Shown here: piece by piece, positions 1 through 39,928 of the stretch | Layout of the letters: each line of letters begins with the position of its first letter | Position numbering within the stretch: the first letter of the stretch is position 1 | DNA from: Owenia fusiformis | Lineage: Eukaryota; Annelida; Polychaeta; Sabellida; Oweniidae | NCBI GenBank assembly: GCA_903813345.2 | Contig: CAIIXF020000011.1 | Span: 20,753,754-20,817,753, forward strand | Direction: 5' to 3' | DNA length: 64,000 bases | The notes under the pieces: generated by a model | Database searches by the model: none | What the model was told of the DNA's origin: nothing | What the model saw: only the letters and a program-made list of their open reading frames with translations | Program-made: the position numbers and the translations under genes

Positions 1-517
1 ACTGGAATAGCCTGACAACGGTAAAGTCAGATACCGTTGTCACAAATGGCGGACATAACCATCGCTTCAATTATATTTTCATGAACTGTATGTTTAAAAG
101 AGCACTTAGACTAAATTCCATTGGAACAATCAATCAAAGTGCAAAGTGTTTTTAATACTCATTGTACAGTTAATAATGTTCTACCATTGAAATAAAGTCT
201 TTAATTTAACCGATCAAAATAAGATACGGGACAACGGACACTGTAATTACCATATGCCGTTGTCTTTCTAAATTACTCAAATATAGATTCCGTTGTCATT
301 GACGATATCGAAGACGCTATATTGTGGCGATTCACAACCTAATTTGATCGAAATTGGGATTTCATATGAAACATCACAAGAGCTTAATAAATGCACAGAA
401 TTAGCGACGATAAAATCCCATGAAATGAGGACCAAGTTATTAAACAGTTGAAGCGACGGTTATGTCCGCCATTTGTGACAACGGTATCTGACTTTACCGT
501 AGTCAGGCTATTCCGGT
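1..517. mobile_element. MITE-like element with 70-bp terminal inverted repeats
   Basis: Bases 1-70 and 448-517 are reverse complements with about three mismatches (GGAATAGCCTGACAACGG at the tip). The interior is AT-rich, non-coding and has further CCGTTGTC motifs. The left end may extend past the window edge, so the target duplication cannot be read. It lies in an intron of the CUB-protease gene. Confidence 0.85.
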
Positions 518-754
518 GTGATAATAGAAATCAAGATAAGTAAAAGAGACCGACTAAGGAACGGCTATAAAATGGTAGCAGTAACATCTTTTATTATATT
601 CTCTTAAGTCTTAGGAAAAGATTAGATAGCTCCCAGTATTTCATCTCGATTCTCTTACAAACTTACCGAGCCTGGTATTTTCGTTGGGAGCGTTCAATGG
701 CCTTCTATGCGACGACCAAAAGGAAAGGCTTGTTTTATTGCCCGACACCATAGA

Positions 755-1826
755 TATACAGGGAAAGTAAAGATACAAATACTCTTATTTTAAGAGATTT
801 AGTTTTTTTGTAATGAAATCGCTACAGAGTGTAGAGGCACTACATTACAATACATCTACCAACTTTTATAACATATAGTCTAAATGTGTTGAAGTTACGG
901 TTGTTATGGTTACGATGGTGAGGGGTATGCGGAGCAGTTCCAGGATATCGCTAAATTGTTATAAATTGCTAAAATATAACCATTTGAAATAGTGTTTATT
1001 ATTGTATTTCTTATCAGTTTTTTTTTGTCCGATATTGTATTCTTGCCGCCATAGTATTCTCTAGTATAACGGTATCATTGATACATATCAGAACTATGTA
1101 ATGTCACAAGTATAATGAAAGAAAAAGAGTGTATAAGTGCTTAGAAAAGTGTCCCTGGATTAATGGGAAAGCCAATAGTGCACCTCCACAGTCAATATTC
1201 CAATGCACAAACCAAAGAAACAAATCTTACAACTGAATGTCTTGGCATTAACCTTTTTGTACAATGGCCCATATTTCCCTGATAATGTCCCATTGGACTT
1301 CTACATTAATGAATATGTTAAAGCAATATTTGTGAAAATGTCAACATAAAAATCAGAGTCGGCTGGAAACCAATGTTATCAGCAATCTTAGAGACTGACA
1401 ACAAAGGTTTTGTCAGGTCTTTGAATCTTCGGTCAAAATGCACCAAGAATCTTTAAATAAAGGTGGAAAATACATTATACTTGATAACAATAGTAATGTC
1501 AAATGATTAAATAATGTTACAGTAGTACTAATCCTTTTGCTGTTGTGGTACATAATTTGATGCATAATAGCAACAGGCGACGGAGTGTCAAAATTATATG
1601 CACAGGAGAAAATAATTTTAAATCATAATTGTGACGCTGCTCCACATACCTGTGACTCCTGTTACCATAACAACCATAACTTTTTTATTTTGAAACAATT
1701 TGTCATGACAGTTGCAGGATAAATTGTTACAATGTCATTCTACAATCTGTAGCAATTTCATCTCACAACAGGTAAATCTAATGAAATAAGAGCATTTGTA
1801 TCTTTACTTTCCGGACACCCTGTATA
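755..1826. mobile_element. Non-autonomous Tc1/mariner-like element with ~220-bp TIRs
   Basis: The right end in reverse complement reads TACAGGGTGTCCGGAAAG and the left TACAGGGAAAGTAAAG (7-base deletion). Homology of the arms continues for ~220 bp through GATACAAAT(A/G)CTCTTATTT and GTTGTTATGGT. TA dinucleotides flank both ends, as expected of mariner-type target sites. No transposase reading frame. Confidence 0.75.
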
Positions 1827-2222
1827 TTCCTAAATAACAATTCAAACCAGTTGAACTTAAAGCCTTGTGTCAATACCGTTCCGGGTCGAAGGGTCCCTAT
1901 ATTAAAGACTATCTAGAAAAATACATAAAATCTATTATTTCTCCATGAAATTATTTAAAAAAAAGTAGGTAGGTTGTTGGTCTTTATTATTGGAAAGTTT
2001 AAAGTTATTTTTATCAAACACTGACAAAATATATGAGAGCAGGGCGTCCAATACTTTTGGATCACCCCTCGTACAATAACATATTAGACCAAAACTTACA
2101 ATAAAAATCCCAAAGTGCAAAATGGCGGCAGTTAACTGTGAAATTAAGTTAACGCGACAGACAAGGTCGTGAACTCTATGACATAATGAAATCGAGATGA
2201 AATGCTTGGAGCATTTTGTTTA

Positions 2223-2326
2223 CATTTGCTCGGATTCATCGACCGGCGCCTGGCCGATTAAGTCATTTCGTTCATTTTTGAACAAACTCAATCGGCCAGT
2301 TTCTGGCCGATGAATCCAAGCAAATG
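2223..2326. repeat. Short fold-back: ~37-bp inverted arms
   Basis: CATTTGCTCGGATTCATCG at 2223 is matched by the reverse complement ending at 2326; the arms continue through CTGGCCGATT to a ~29-base loop. It lies ~85 bases before the CUB exon at 2410. Confidence 0.75.
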
Positions 2327-2409
2327 TTACCAAGGTATTAGTAATCATAGGGTGCTTAGAGACACGATCACTTGATTATTTAATATCAGATTACCATTCA
2401 TGTTTACAG

Positions 2410-29081
<26,672 letters not shown>

Positions 29082-29300
29082 ATTGAACTCGATATGCCAT
29101 GTCAAGGTGTCAATATTTATTTGTTTCAGTTGTTGTTGTTGAAATTAGTATGTTGGCTTGTTGTTTAATGACTCATGAAATGCCTTAAGAAGTAATTTCG
29201 AGTGAGGACTGTATTCTCAAATTTCTATACTAATTTGCTAATTTAACCATTTGAAATACATGCATGTATATTGTGCAATAATTTGTAAAAATACATTTGT
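29082..29300. other. Presumed 3' UTR of the protease gene
   Basis: Non-coding, AT-rich, directly after the stop. No AATAAA was found here or in the repeat that follows. Confidence 0.4.
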
Positions 29301-29480
29301 TCTTTTCAATAATTTATGGAAATTGGCCTTCATCCTTTCCATAGTTTGTGATTTACCTTTGCCCTTTCAATAATTTGTGAAAATTGACCTTCGTCCTTTC
29401 AATAATTTGTGAAAATTGATTTTTGTCTTTTCCATAGTTTGTGGAAATTGACATTTGTTCTTTCAATAATTTGTGGAAAT
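29301..29480 (+). repeat. ~32-bp minisatellite, six copies, behind the protease gene
   Basis: Consensus TTTCAATAATTTGTGGAAAT followed by TGACCTTTGTCC recurs with spacings of 28-33 bases; two copies read CCATAG in place of CAATAA. Confidence 0.8.
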
Positions 29481-30398
29481 CTTTTGAACTTTAAAAGGTA
29501 AACGACAGTTTATCGCCAAAAACAATTTGGTGAATACCTTTATTTTTTACATGTTCCTGAACGTTTTTGCAAACAATTATATATGATGATAACCCAATCC
29601 AAATATTTTTTATTTTCCCCTCTTCAAATTTTCAATTTCACTCATTCGATTTTAAAGCAGATATGAAATGGTATTTCTAACCTAAAGGAATCAATATAAT
29701 TTTTTGATAAATGTATTTGGACATGTTTTCTCATCAGTAGTGCGAAAACTATTTCACTCTAACGATCGTTATAGCTGCTTAATAAGCAATATTCGAATTG
29801 GTTGTGACGTTATTGGCCCCCACGTGATCTCTCACTGGTCCCCACGTGGCCCATAACGTCATAATGCCAAACTGTTTTGTTTTGGTTTACACTACAATCC
29901 TATGGTTGCCGTGACGTTGTGATTACTAAGGTACCAATAAACCAAAGCTATATTTTGTATATGACGTTACTTATCACGTGGGGGCCAATTTGATTGATCA
30001 GTTAGTTTTATTTCGTTATTTATGACCGTTAGCAGTTATCTAACATTTATTTTATAATGGCTATCGCAAGAACTCTGCGTTGGGCTTACAATGGAGAAAA
30101 CCGCATTTTTGTAGCTGCAAGTTGAGAAAAGCTATTTCAGTTGTGCTTTAAGTCAAGCATTTATCTTGTGTCTTACTGAATCACCGATTGGTATTTGTAG
30201 TACATCTTAAAATATGAATGGTAAAGACAAAACATATTAAAATGGAAATTGTTGAATTTTAACTGCGCGTCCCATTGATTTCAATTTGCGCGATACCTGC
30301 TATCTTTGAAAGTGCATAAATTCAGTGACAAATAAGCTTTTAACTTGATTTTTGTTTTATTTGAACGATAATATATTATTCTCTTGAGACATATATAT
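29481..30398. other. Intergenic, with a 17-bp perfect inverted pair
   Basis: ATTGGCCCCCACGTGAT (29811-29827) is inverted at 29974-29990, and GACGTTA and CACGTGG motifs cluster between. This may be a decayed fold-back; no gene seen. Confidence 0.45.
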
Positions 30399-31302
30399 GA
30401 CGTGCACGGACCTGGGGACAATTCGGGAAATGCGGGCTTATCTCAGCTTTGAACGTTAATCTCTGCCTTATTTAAAAAGCCAACTATGTGTTTTACATAT
30501 CATTTTGAAGTATTTTTTATTCGCATTTCAATGAAATTATTTTTCCTTCAAAATTTTGATGGGATCCAACACATTTTTAAAGTTAAATATACTCCGACAT
30601 CGTCAAATACGCTGTAAGACGTAACACTTTACGCTTACAGGGCTCGTTAAAATTGAGATAACTTTTGAAATAATGATCAAAATCCCACTTAAATTTCACA
30701 ATTTATTCAATGGAACATTTGCATTCATGACGTCACAATTGCTTAACGGCTACATTTCAAATTATCTTATACGAACGCTTTTAAAATTTTCAAAATTGTG
30801 TAAGGTTTTGAAGGCGAATGGGACGAGCAATAAGTTTACCTTCATTTAACCTTCTAATTTAGGTCTGATTTGAAAGAAAATTTAACTGCACAATATTGTC
30901 ATGGCGAAATTTACAAAACAATAACCGGTTTGTTTATTTTGCAAATAATATCAAAATAAGAGCAGGTTTTCGAGACTTGAAAAAATGTGACGCATCGATG
31001 TTTTACCACAAATTCCATACATATCAATTTTTACTAACGCCCCAAGTGAATTTCTTGACCGTTTTTCAAAATTCAAAAACATTTTAGAAATATTGTCCTC
31101 GAGATCTTGCTACCCTGTAAATTTTGTAATGATTAGATAAGGATAAAGTATTTTATTTTGAGGCTGACTAAACTTGTAAAAAATGTGACGCTTGTCGTTT
31201 TTGACGTTGTAAGGCTGTTTGCGCCCTATACTGCTCATTGTTTTGTTTTGTTTTTTTTGACGCCATAATGTTACGCTAATTGTCCCCAGTTTCGTGCGAC
31301 GT
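30399..31302. mobile_element. Probable 0.9-kb element with ~25-bp TIRs
   Basis: GACGTGCACGGACCTGGGGA at 30399 and ACGTCGCACGAAACTGGGGA read inward from 31302 share the CTGGGGACAATT core. The interior has AAAATGTGACGC twice (near 30980 and 31178). No coding frame of note. Confidence 0.5.
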
Positions 31303-32847
31303 GTAATAGCATTTTATGTACTTTGTTTTTTTTAAATAGAAATAGCAATTCATCGCAGAATGTCAAAAGTTTACACTCCCGAGGTCAGGATGACCTCGAT
31401 TTGACCTTTGTTGACCTACTTTTTAAAAACCAAGACTTCTGAAGAGGTAATTAAATAGGATATATAACAATACTAAAATAATTGTAAACAGATAAGTGAT
31501 AAAAATTGCAACTTAGTGTTATTAAAAGAAATTGCAGACATTGGGTTATTGCAACTGAAAATATATGACTGCTAGCTGCCAGGAGGGCAAATGCTTTGGA
31601 AGCAATAAAGGTAAACATTGAAACAGCTTGTCACTCGTGCGTACATATTTATTTTTATACGTGCCGAGATAAATTTCAATATGATAGATAAGTATCTTTA
31701 CTGCGTTTTTGATGTCAAGCGATTCATATATTACTGGTTTAACGAAAACATTTTTGAAAAATTACTATACCTGCACATGGTATTTTCAGGTACAAAATAA
31801 AGTATGAACGCATTTGTGTCTTTCCTTGCTTTTTTCAGGAAAGCATAATTTCATTGTCTTCTTTGGGTAAACTTGGGAAGAGGTCCATGGTAACTGCAGA
31901 AAATAAAAGAGGTAAAGCAATTTTCAAAAATGTTTTCTTTCCACCAATACCCCGAGAGTTTCCGATTACATATAACTATTTCATAAACGCAATTTGATAA
32001 ATGTTCAGAGAGATATTTGGGATATGCTTTTTTAATGAGCAGTGTGATCGTTGTTTTACGACAAAATGTTCATATTGTTCTCTAGATTAGAAACCACACA
32101 AATCTATTTGAAATCGGTAAATGTTTATTCAGGTGCAACAAGAGGACTTCAGTTAAACGTTAAAGCGTTGAAGACTTCAGTCAAAGCGTTCTACAAATGT
32201 CTATGTTTACGGTAAGCGTTTTATATTTGCTTATTTTAACCTCAATAAACATAACAAATACGCTATATCATACAAAATTCAAAGGATCCGTTACGCCGAC
32301 TACCTAATGGTGCCCCCAAATGTTTCATTGAAAATAATGGAAATGGTTACTTTTATCAATTATGAACATATCCAAAATGAATCGTATGATAAATAAATCC
32401 TGTTAAACGTAATAGTACCATGATCACCCCTAGTATATAAACTGTAGCTTTAACCTAGGTATTCAACCTTGGGGACATGTTAAAACATCATTGTCGATAA
32501 GCAAAAGAACACAACGGCAACAGCTGAAAACACAAAACCTAGGTATTAGGCCTAAAACCCTACATTAATTTTCTGAAAAAAACACTCCCAGTTTCAAAGA
32601 TATCCGATGAAGCCATTTTATTGCCATTTATAATCAGTAATGACTATAATCCCATTTGATCGCACGTGACCAAGCATAAACTGATATTTATGAAAAGACT
32701 TTATTCCACTCCAAGAAAGTCTCGTCCACCACGAGAAATCACGTGGAATGAGATTTTAGATGCGCAAATTTAATGCGCAATCGATACCAGATACCAGACT
32801 GCTACCTTACTGTATAGTGATTAATATGTAATATATTGAGAATGTAG
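31303..32847. other. Intergenic region upstream of the FAD oxidase
   Basis: Nothing recognised: short chance frames only. It presumably holds the promoter; no convincing TATA or initiator could be singled out. Confidence 0.3.
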
Positions 32848-35800
32848 ATGTCAGTTCTATTCCAGGTTACTTGTTTACTTTTGATAATGCTTGGGATATC
32901 TCAAGCTAATGTTGACGCTAATCTAGAATCAAAACGCATGGCTCTAGAGGCTACTATTGGTTACCCTGTTGACATCATAATATTCAATGATACAGCGGGA
33001 AGGCAGTCTGCTAAAATACTTTGGGTCAAACCAACAACAGTAAGACAGGTATAAGTTTTGTAATTAGTTTGAAAGGTTATGCAACATTATTTAAGTTCGA
33101 TTTACCTCGTGCTACCATATTCGTTTTTACATGCTACATGCTGACATGCAAATAGACGTACATGTAACTCATTGTCTCTAATTATTATATACATAAAACA
33201 GATCTCAATAACTGTTAAGTAAACAGAAAACATGGCATAACATCACATCACAGCACAATTGTATAACATAAAGAAGAGATGGAAACATTAATATCATATT
33301 AGATACATTATTTAGATACAGCTTCTTGTTCGTGGGGCCAACAACCTAAACCTTAAAATGCGTGTTGTTGGAGCGGCTCATACATTTTCTGCCTTGTACC
33401 CAGACCCCCTCCAAATAGGAGTGAGCCTTGATGACTTTCGTGGAGAGAAATATCATCTAAATGAGGTTTGTTCATTTTAGGATAATCGTTATTTAAAGTT
33501 GACAATTTTGAATCATCAAAGTGTCTGATAAGCAAGAAGATTAGAAGTTTAAGGGACGATTTATGATAATTTATTGACATACCCTCGTACGGATCATAAA
33601 ATCTTGCTTTTGCAGAAAAGGGACAAATTGACGGTTCTGTCATCTGAGAGACTTGAAGATGTTTTAAAGTGGGCAGCTGGGAAGGGGGTGACATTCGGTC
33701 CCGTCCCAGATGCATTGGTATCCACAATCCCCGGTATCACCGCTACAAGTAGCCATGTGAGTTGTTAAACATTTGACATGATCCAAACACTGTAATATCA
33801 GACTCTTTCATTTGAACCTTGATAGTTGTAATTTTGCAAAGAAACTACATTAAAGGTGTATATCTGAGTATAGCGCGCAAGGTTTTCAATATTTAAAGGC
33901 TGCATGTAAGATTTCAATCATTGACAAATAACTCATTTAATTACTAGATTGATCATTTTGGCACACTTTGACTTAAGTGGGCTTTTTGCGTTTCAAAATT
34001 CTTGAAAATGTGAACCCATTTGTCAAATACGAAATATAGATTTATCCTCGAATACTTTTAGAGCACGGGTGTACACTTTGGACCTTTCGCTAACATGGTT
34101 TACGGATATGAGTTAGTAGATGGAAGTGCCAATGTCAGGAAGATTAACGAAGATGACAACAAGGAGATCATTGATGCATGCAGGGTCCATCTAGGCTTAT
34201 GTGGTATCATATACAAAACAGTACTAAAGGTATGGCCTATCTATATTTTTTATTTATATTATCTTTGATATTAAATGATATGAGAACTTTTTGAAATTCA
34301 TTTGATTTTGCTTTAAAAGTATTTTACTTGAGAGGTAATTCAGTTATGGTTGGCTCTTAAAAAGCCCATTCAGCAACACGTTTCAAGATCCTAGTGAGAA
34401 CTAGTTTATTGTGGTTTTGTAAGAAAGAATATATGTCCGGTTATTATTGGTATTCATCTAGCATCCCTTAATTATCTAACTTAACAGGTACTACCCGATA
34501 GGATACAAAGGCTTACGATTGCCAACATTCCCATCAAAAAACTTCTTGACAATGAAAATCGCAAGAACCTCGTTATTAACAACTTGGGAGCGCAATTAAA
34601 CCTTAACTACGACTTTAAATCAGCTACGGAAAAGGAAATGGAAAAAATGTTAGCAGACCCATTAAGGAGGATACCAGACAGTTATGATATATTTAAGGAA
34701 GAGATGAGACTTTGGTACGTTTTTGCTATTATCACTTCGTTCACTGGTTTTACTCAAATAATGAATTAAGGGGAACGGCGTATCCTATCGTTCACGGAGC
34801 TTTTTATTTAAACTCCGTTCACGAGTATACTTGTTTTTGGGCTCTTATCCCAAAGATTAATGATTATATAAGGTTGCATAATCATGATTTTGCGCTGTCA
34901 TTACGTAACATTATCTCATGATTACCTAATCGTTTCTTTAGTATACAATTACGCAAGCTCTGATCGATAGATAGCCGTCTCCCCATGTTTAAATTGTATA
35001 TGTTATATTTTATGTAATAAAATCTATAAAACGTACACATGTTCTTTGGATATAAATTGTGATTTAACAAGTATTTGTTAAATCTGGTTTATATCACAGA
35101 GAACGGTGTCTGTCCTACCAGCCCAATTAAAAGTCTGTTGACAGATCCAATTAGGCCGGGACAATAACTTATCTTAATGCTATACCAACTGTTCTGTAGT
35201 AGTTTGGTTTACACAGAGGCGGCTATCTATCTCAGCACTCGGTCCTCTATGGTGGCTCTTATCCCAAAGATTAATGATTATATAAGGTTGCATAATCATG
35301 ATTTTGCGCTGTCATTACGTAACATTATCTCATGATTACGTAATCGTTTCTTTGGTATACAATTACGCAAGCTCTGATCGATAGATAGCCGTCTCCCCAT
35401 GCCAAAAAGTTTAAATTGTATATGTTATATTTTATGTAATAAAATCTATAAAACGTACACATGTTCTTTGGATATAAATTAAAGGCTATGATATCAATAG
35501 ATTATAGCCATATAAAACTATCTTTCTCCTAACTAGGTTATGGAGTGATGTTGATCAAAATACACGGTTACGTGACATATACAATGACACGATCACCTTA
35601 GCCGATGGGTCCGAATATGATGCAGTGTCGGTTATAAAACCATTTTCTGCAACAAGCACTGGGCTGCTAAGTAATTCCAAATATCAATGTTACCAATTCA
35701 GAACTTCAGTGTCGTTCGCAGCACCTGAATCTGATGATTTCACAGAAAGTAACAAAACAATAATGGTAATTATTAGATTGGTGAAAATACACAATTGTTT

Positions 35801-37634
35801 GCGATGACTGCAACGTGCAATAAAAGTATTTGGTCTCTAGTAGTCATATTGAGAAGTTACATGTATAAAATGATGACAGTCGTAAACAAATTATTAGACC
35901 ACTGAGAAATGTCAAGAAGATCAGAATATGCACTGAAAAAAACTATAACCTAAAACAACCCATCCCCTTTGGGCGACTGGACTATATAGCATTTTTCAAG
36001 GATTTTATAGAACATAATGGTTTATACTAATTAAATTACCTATTTTAGAATCACCTGACCATACTCGAGGACATATTCAAAGATGTTGGATTTTACCCTC
36101 ACTTTGGAGGAAGCTGGATTCGCTGGATGAAACATTTTGATAACTGCCTTTTGTGCACAACAAAGGTATATTGTATACTTCCTAAATATTAAATGTTTCG
36201 AGTATCATATAATACTTCAATCTCGGCGAGATGTGAATTTACTAAACATCTTAATTTCTCTTAAAGTTGAAATACGGCTCATTCAACTCTGGGAACGATT
36301 CCGATTCTGTGTTGATATTCTCGCCTTAAAGCGTAGATACTCTATTTTTAGGTGGCGGATGATAGCTCCAAATACAGATTAGTAACATTTACTGAAATGA
36401 GCACTGATTTTGATAAATGCGAAGAACCATTAATTAGTGAAGAACATTCAATGAAACAAATATTAATGGAAACGCAGGTAATAGTGACAAACGTACATTT
36501 ATGTTTTTACAGCTAGGATACAAGGATGTTGTTTTTCAATTTAACTTAAGTACCCGGATACTAATATAGTAAAACCTGCGAACAAGGAACACTCTCCGAA
36601 CTTGGTAAAATTGTTCCTTATAGACAGGTGTTCTATATAGAGAGGTCTGAACCTCTGACCATCCAATATTGCTGAATAAGCATTTAATTATTGAAGATGA
36701 ATTACTTAGTGCTATATAATATGTCCAAACATGTTGCTTAGAACTGATATTCGAACATGACTATATTCACGCCTTCTGTAAACTGTAAACAAAGTCAACA
36801 TTTCACGGCCCGGGGTATATTCGCCAAGAATACCCCTGGTAATACGTGTAATGTGTGACGTCATAACGGCGGGTCGTAGTAATGGCGGACCATCGAAACA
36901 TTTTGGTGAGTTTCCATGTTCGAATCGTAATATAGACCTCAGAACAGGGGTAATATCGTCGAATACACCCCTTAGGGTTAGGCACAAAACTTACTCCATT
37001 GAAGTTCAGTGGAATAATGAAGTCCCAGTTACCTCGTGACCTTGACCTCAGTCATGTGATCTTTGTTCAGGGGATTGACATTCTTACTTCATTTGTTCTA
37101 TAGTTTCATATGTACTACTCCCCTCAACAAACTGTTTATAATTTCATAAACCCAATTATTGCATAATTATTATACATTGTACAATAAGTACATGTAATTG
37201 TATTCCAACAACTGTACGTGTTACTTGTGTTTTGGACGTGTTTGGTTGATACTTGATTCCAGGGATACTCAAGTTTTTTCGTTGCAGCTTGTATTACGGT
37301 ATGAATAAACACGTCCCCGATTTTCCCGATGTGCAATTTCTAGTTTTTTAGATTTTGGAAGGTGGCTCAGTAACTGAGTCTGGCTGTGAACAGTTTTCTT
37401 CTTTTTCTTTAGTTTGGAGTTAGTACGATGAAGAACAACCCTCGTGTCGTGCCACATTGGGCAAAACACTTTCAACACATACCTGGAACAACAGATCAGA
37501 TAAGACGCCATTTCGGAAATGATCTTCGGACATTTATTAACTTGCGCAACAAATATGGCCTAGATTACAAAAACCTGTTTCTAAACAATCACCTGAAGGA
37601 TATATTTAGAGATGCCTTTGTAAAATTTCTATAA
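32848..37634 (+). CDS. Secreted FAD-linked oxidase of the L-gulonolactone/arabinonolactone oxidase family
   Basis: Nine exons: 32848-33048, 33316-33465, 33616-33756, 34062-34229, 34488-34714, 35537-35765, 36049-36165, 36352-36477, 37413-37634. All phases agree (phase 0 except one phase-2 intron), giving 526 aa. A TAG lies directly before the ATG in frame. Residues 1-21 look like a cleavable signal peptide ending GISQA. The FAD-binding half follows: KPTTVRQIQLLVRGAN, RVVGAAHTFS (His at the place where the family carries covalent FAD), ATSSHSTGVHFGP and HLGLCGIIYKTVLK. The C-terminal half ends with PHWAKHF, the HWAK signature of aldonolactone oxidases. The family oxidises sugar lactones, as in the last step of vitamin C synthesis; vertebrate GULO is ~440 aa and ER-membrane bound, so this is a longer, apparently secreted relative. 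The substrate is unknown, and true ascorbate synthesis is not shown. Confidence 0.86.
34840..35480 (+). repeat. Recent ~220-bp direct duplication in an intron of the FAD oxidase gene
   Basis: 34840-35058 and 35254-35480 are nearly identical; the second has an ~8-base insertion (GCCAAAAA) and two or so substitutions. Offset 414 bp. Near identity implies a young event. Confidence 0.93.
36478..37412. other. Last intron of the FAD oxidase gene
   Basis: No repeat ends or coding exons recognised; overlapping short frames on both strands near 36710-37040 look like chance. Confidence 0.3.
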
Positions 37635-37662
37635 CAGCTTGATGTATATGTATTGATAACTT

Positions 37663-37668
37663 AATAAA
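37663..37668 (+). promoter_or_regulatory. Polyadenylation signal of the FAD oxidase gene
   Basis: AATAAA about 29 bases after the stop codon; likely end of the transcript shortly downstream. Confidence 0.6.
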
Positions 37669-37699
37669 TACTCCGTCTTGAGAATGTCACGTCCTTGGC

Positions 37700-38400
37700 A
37701 TGATGTACATGTACGAAAATTTCGTTCTTTGTATGCTCATCTCTATTCTTTCTATTTCTATTCTTCTAGTTCTAAAAAGGCGGTCGAAAAGATTTACGTC
37801 CAATCCGTCTACACACAAATACTGTGCAAATACTATCATTAGGGTTTATTGGACTGATTTAGCTGGGTTGCCAAAAAATTAACGTTGGGGAAATCTTTTG
37901 TATCTATCACCATGGTAACATACCAGGTACATGGTGGTATCCCGACGCTAAGTCAATAGTCAACGCCATGTTAAGCCAATGCACCCCTCCCTAATGAGCC
38001 GATATACTTTTTTCCCCAAACTAACTTTTTGTCCAACCCAGTTAAATCACTTCAGAAAACCCTTGTTATTATAAATTAACCATAAAACATCGTGTTTTTA
38101 ACAATTCATAGGTTCACTATAGTATGTATAGGGGTGACAAATGGACTAATTTGGCAGCTTGCATTTAAGAACGTAGGCTACTTGAGAACGAGTTTGGTGA
38201 GAATCGGTACAACCGTGGTATTTGCGTTGGAAGTGCACATTTACCAAAACCAAATCATTGTACCAAAATACAAAATACCAAAATATTTTATGTGAGTTTG
38301 CATCATCGTATAACACCTGTCTCTCTACATTTCTTGAAATCATTGTTATGCATTTGTGAAATAGATAGGTTTCGCACAACGTTTTTTGTTGAACGTCTAA
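37700..38400. other. Intergenic after the FAD oxidase gene
   Basis: AT-rich non-coding sequence; I see no gene or repeat boundary. Confidence 0.3.
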
Positions 38401-38515
38401 AATCCGTAACGTATAAAGATGTTTGTGATACTCCTTAGAACTACTTTTTGTGAATCGCACAAAACGTATTTCGTGTTGGGTGTAAATGAAAATTATAACC
38501 TCTATTTCTATTCAC
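38400..38515 (+). repeat. ~100-bp segment duplicated at 39840-39928
   Basis: GTGATACTCCTTAGAACTAC and ACAAAACGTATTTCGTGTTGG recur at 39849-39904 in the same order. The second copy is interrupted by the TIR element at 39929. Confidence 0.65.
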
Positions 38516-38527
38516 GACTTGGGTCTA

Positions 38528-39642
38528 TATAGTAGCCGAGACAACACAAGTCCCATTTTTCAGGCCATTGAAAGACGCCAAAATCTCAAATAATGCAGGC
38601 ATCTTCAGGAGTCGTTTTTGGTCCCGTTTTGTTTAGAATACCATGTTTCTACATAGCATTTTTCTCGGATATGTCTCAATTACCTAAAACAGTTACACTT
38701 GTGCTGAATTAGAAAACATTTGGTCATTTTGGAAAATATTAAATGAATTATTTATGCAAAAGGTTTGAAACATATCTTCCAAAACATTGGTTACTTTTTT
38801 TGTATAGACATTGAATGGCATTTCTGGATAAGTGAATTGGTGTTATGTGGGTAATCAAGGGATTATAGTCACTCAAAGTTACTGAGCATCCAGTTTTGAG
38901 ACTTAAATTGTGTTGGTAATGTTACACATATTTCAGTCAAATTCATGCTGAGCACAACATTTTGGTTTCAATTTTATAATCTCTATACATGACCCTGGTG
39001 ATGAAGAGTCAGAATCAGTCAAAAAAACTAAACCGGAAAACTGTGCTCATTGTCTAAAAGTGAAGCAACTTTTTTCTGATATTTTTTACATCAAATGGCA
39101 ACCATCTTGTATTTCCCCCTTCAAATTAAACTGGCGGGAAATTCAAAAATTTGAAAAAAAATTTAATCCTTAAATATATTTCAAAAATATGATTTTCTCT
39201 TCAATTCTTCATGGGTCTTAAGTTATTTCTTCTTTGTATGTCATACATGTTGCTATTGGTCTTTTCTATGATAATGACTATTTTTTTGTTTGTTAAGATA
39301 CTTATTCTGACTCTCAGCAGGGGGTTAATTATGCATCAAAACTCGTGAAAAAGTAAATATACTTATCAAATATAATTAGGACAGTAATAAAAACCATATT
39401 TCACATACATTTGACTGAGGGACCAAAAGGGCATATACCCGGACACATCCTTTTGGTTATAGACCATTCAAAATCAAATGCTTCCCTATCTTTAACTAAT
39501 AAACTATAATCAACACCAATAAAATTCTATGTTAGGATATCTCCTGGGAATATGTATGCAAAATGTGGTGACTTAACTCTTAAAAGTGAAGAAATGAGAG
39601 TAAATATACAGACTTGGGACTTGTGTTGTCTCGGCTACTATA
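38528..39642. mobile_element. 1.1-kb element with perfect 28-bp TIRs
   Basis: 38528-38555 and 39615-39642 are exact reverse complements (TATAGTAGCCGAGACAACAC tip). The TATA tips are compatible with a TA target duplication. No transposase frame. Parts (38740-38790, 39330-39470) recur inverted at 20440-20630. Confidence 0.88.
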
Positions 39643-39928
39643 ATACTTTAATTGTCCACAGTATGAATGCTTAAATAAATATATAAATGTCAAAATATGT
39701 ATTGTGTATTTATAATTAATTAATTAGTTATTTATATACCTCACATACATTAAACTAAAATAAAGCAATTTTACGCTGAGACGTATCCCAAGATAATAGG
39801 CCGTGTGCCCATCTTCTCTGGAAGTGTCAATCAAATAAGAGATAATTTGTGATTCTCCCTAGAACTGCTTGTTATTAATTGAACAAAACGTATTTCGTGT
39901 TGGATACTGATAATAATATCATAATCTA

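Noticed and set aside
1-2409. Missing first half of CUB 1 in the window
   Set aside because: I looked for a ~161-nt exon with two cysteines, a SPNY-like motif and a phase-0 donor and found none; it should lie upstream.
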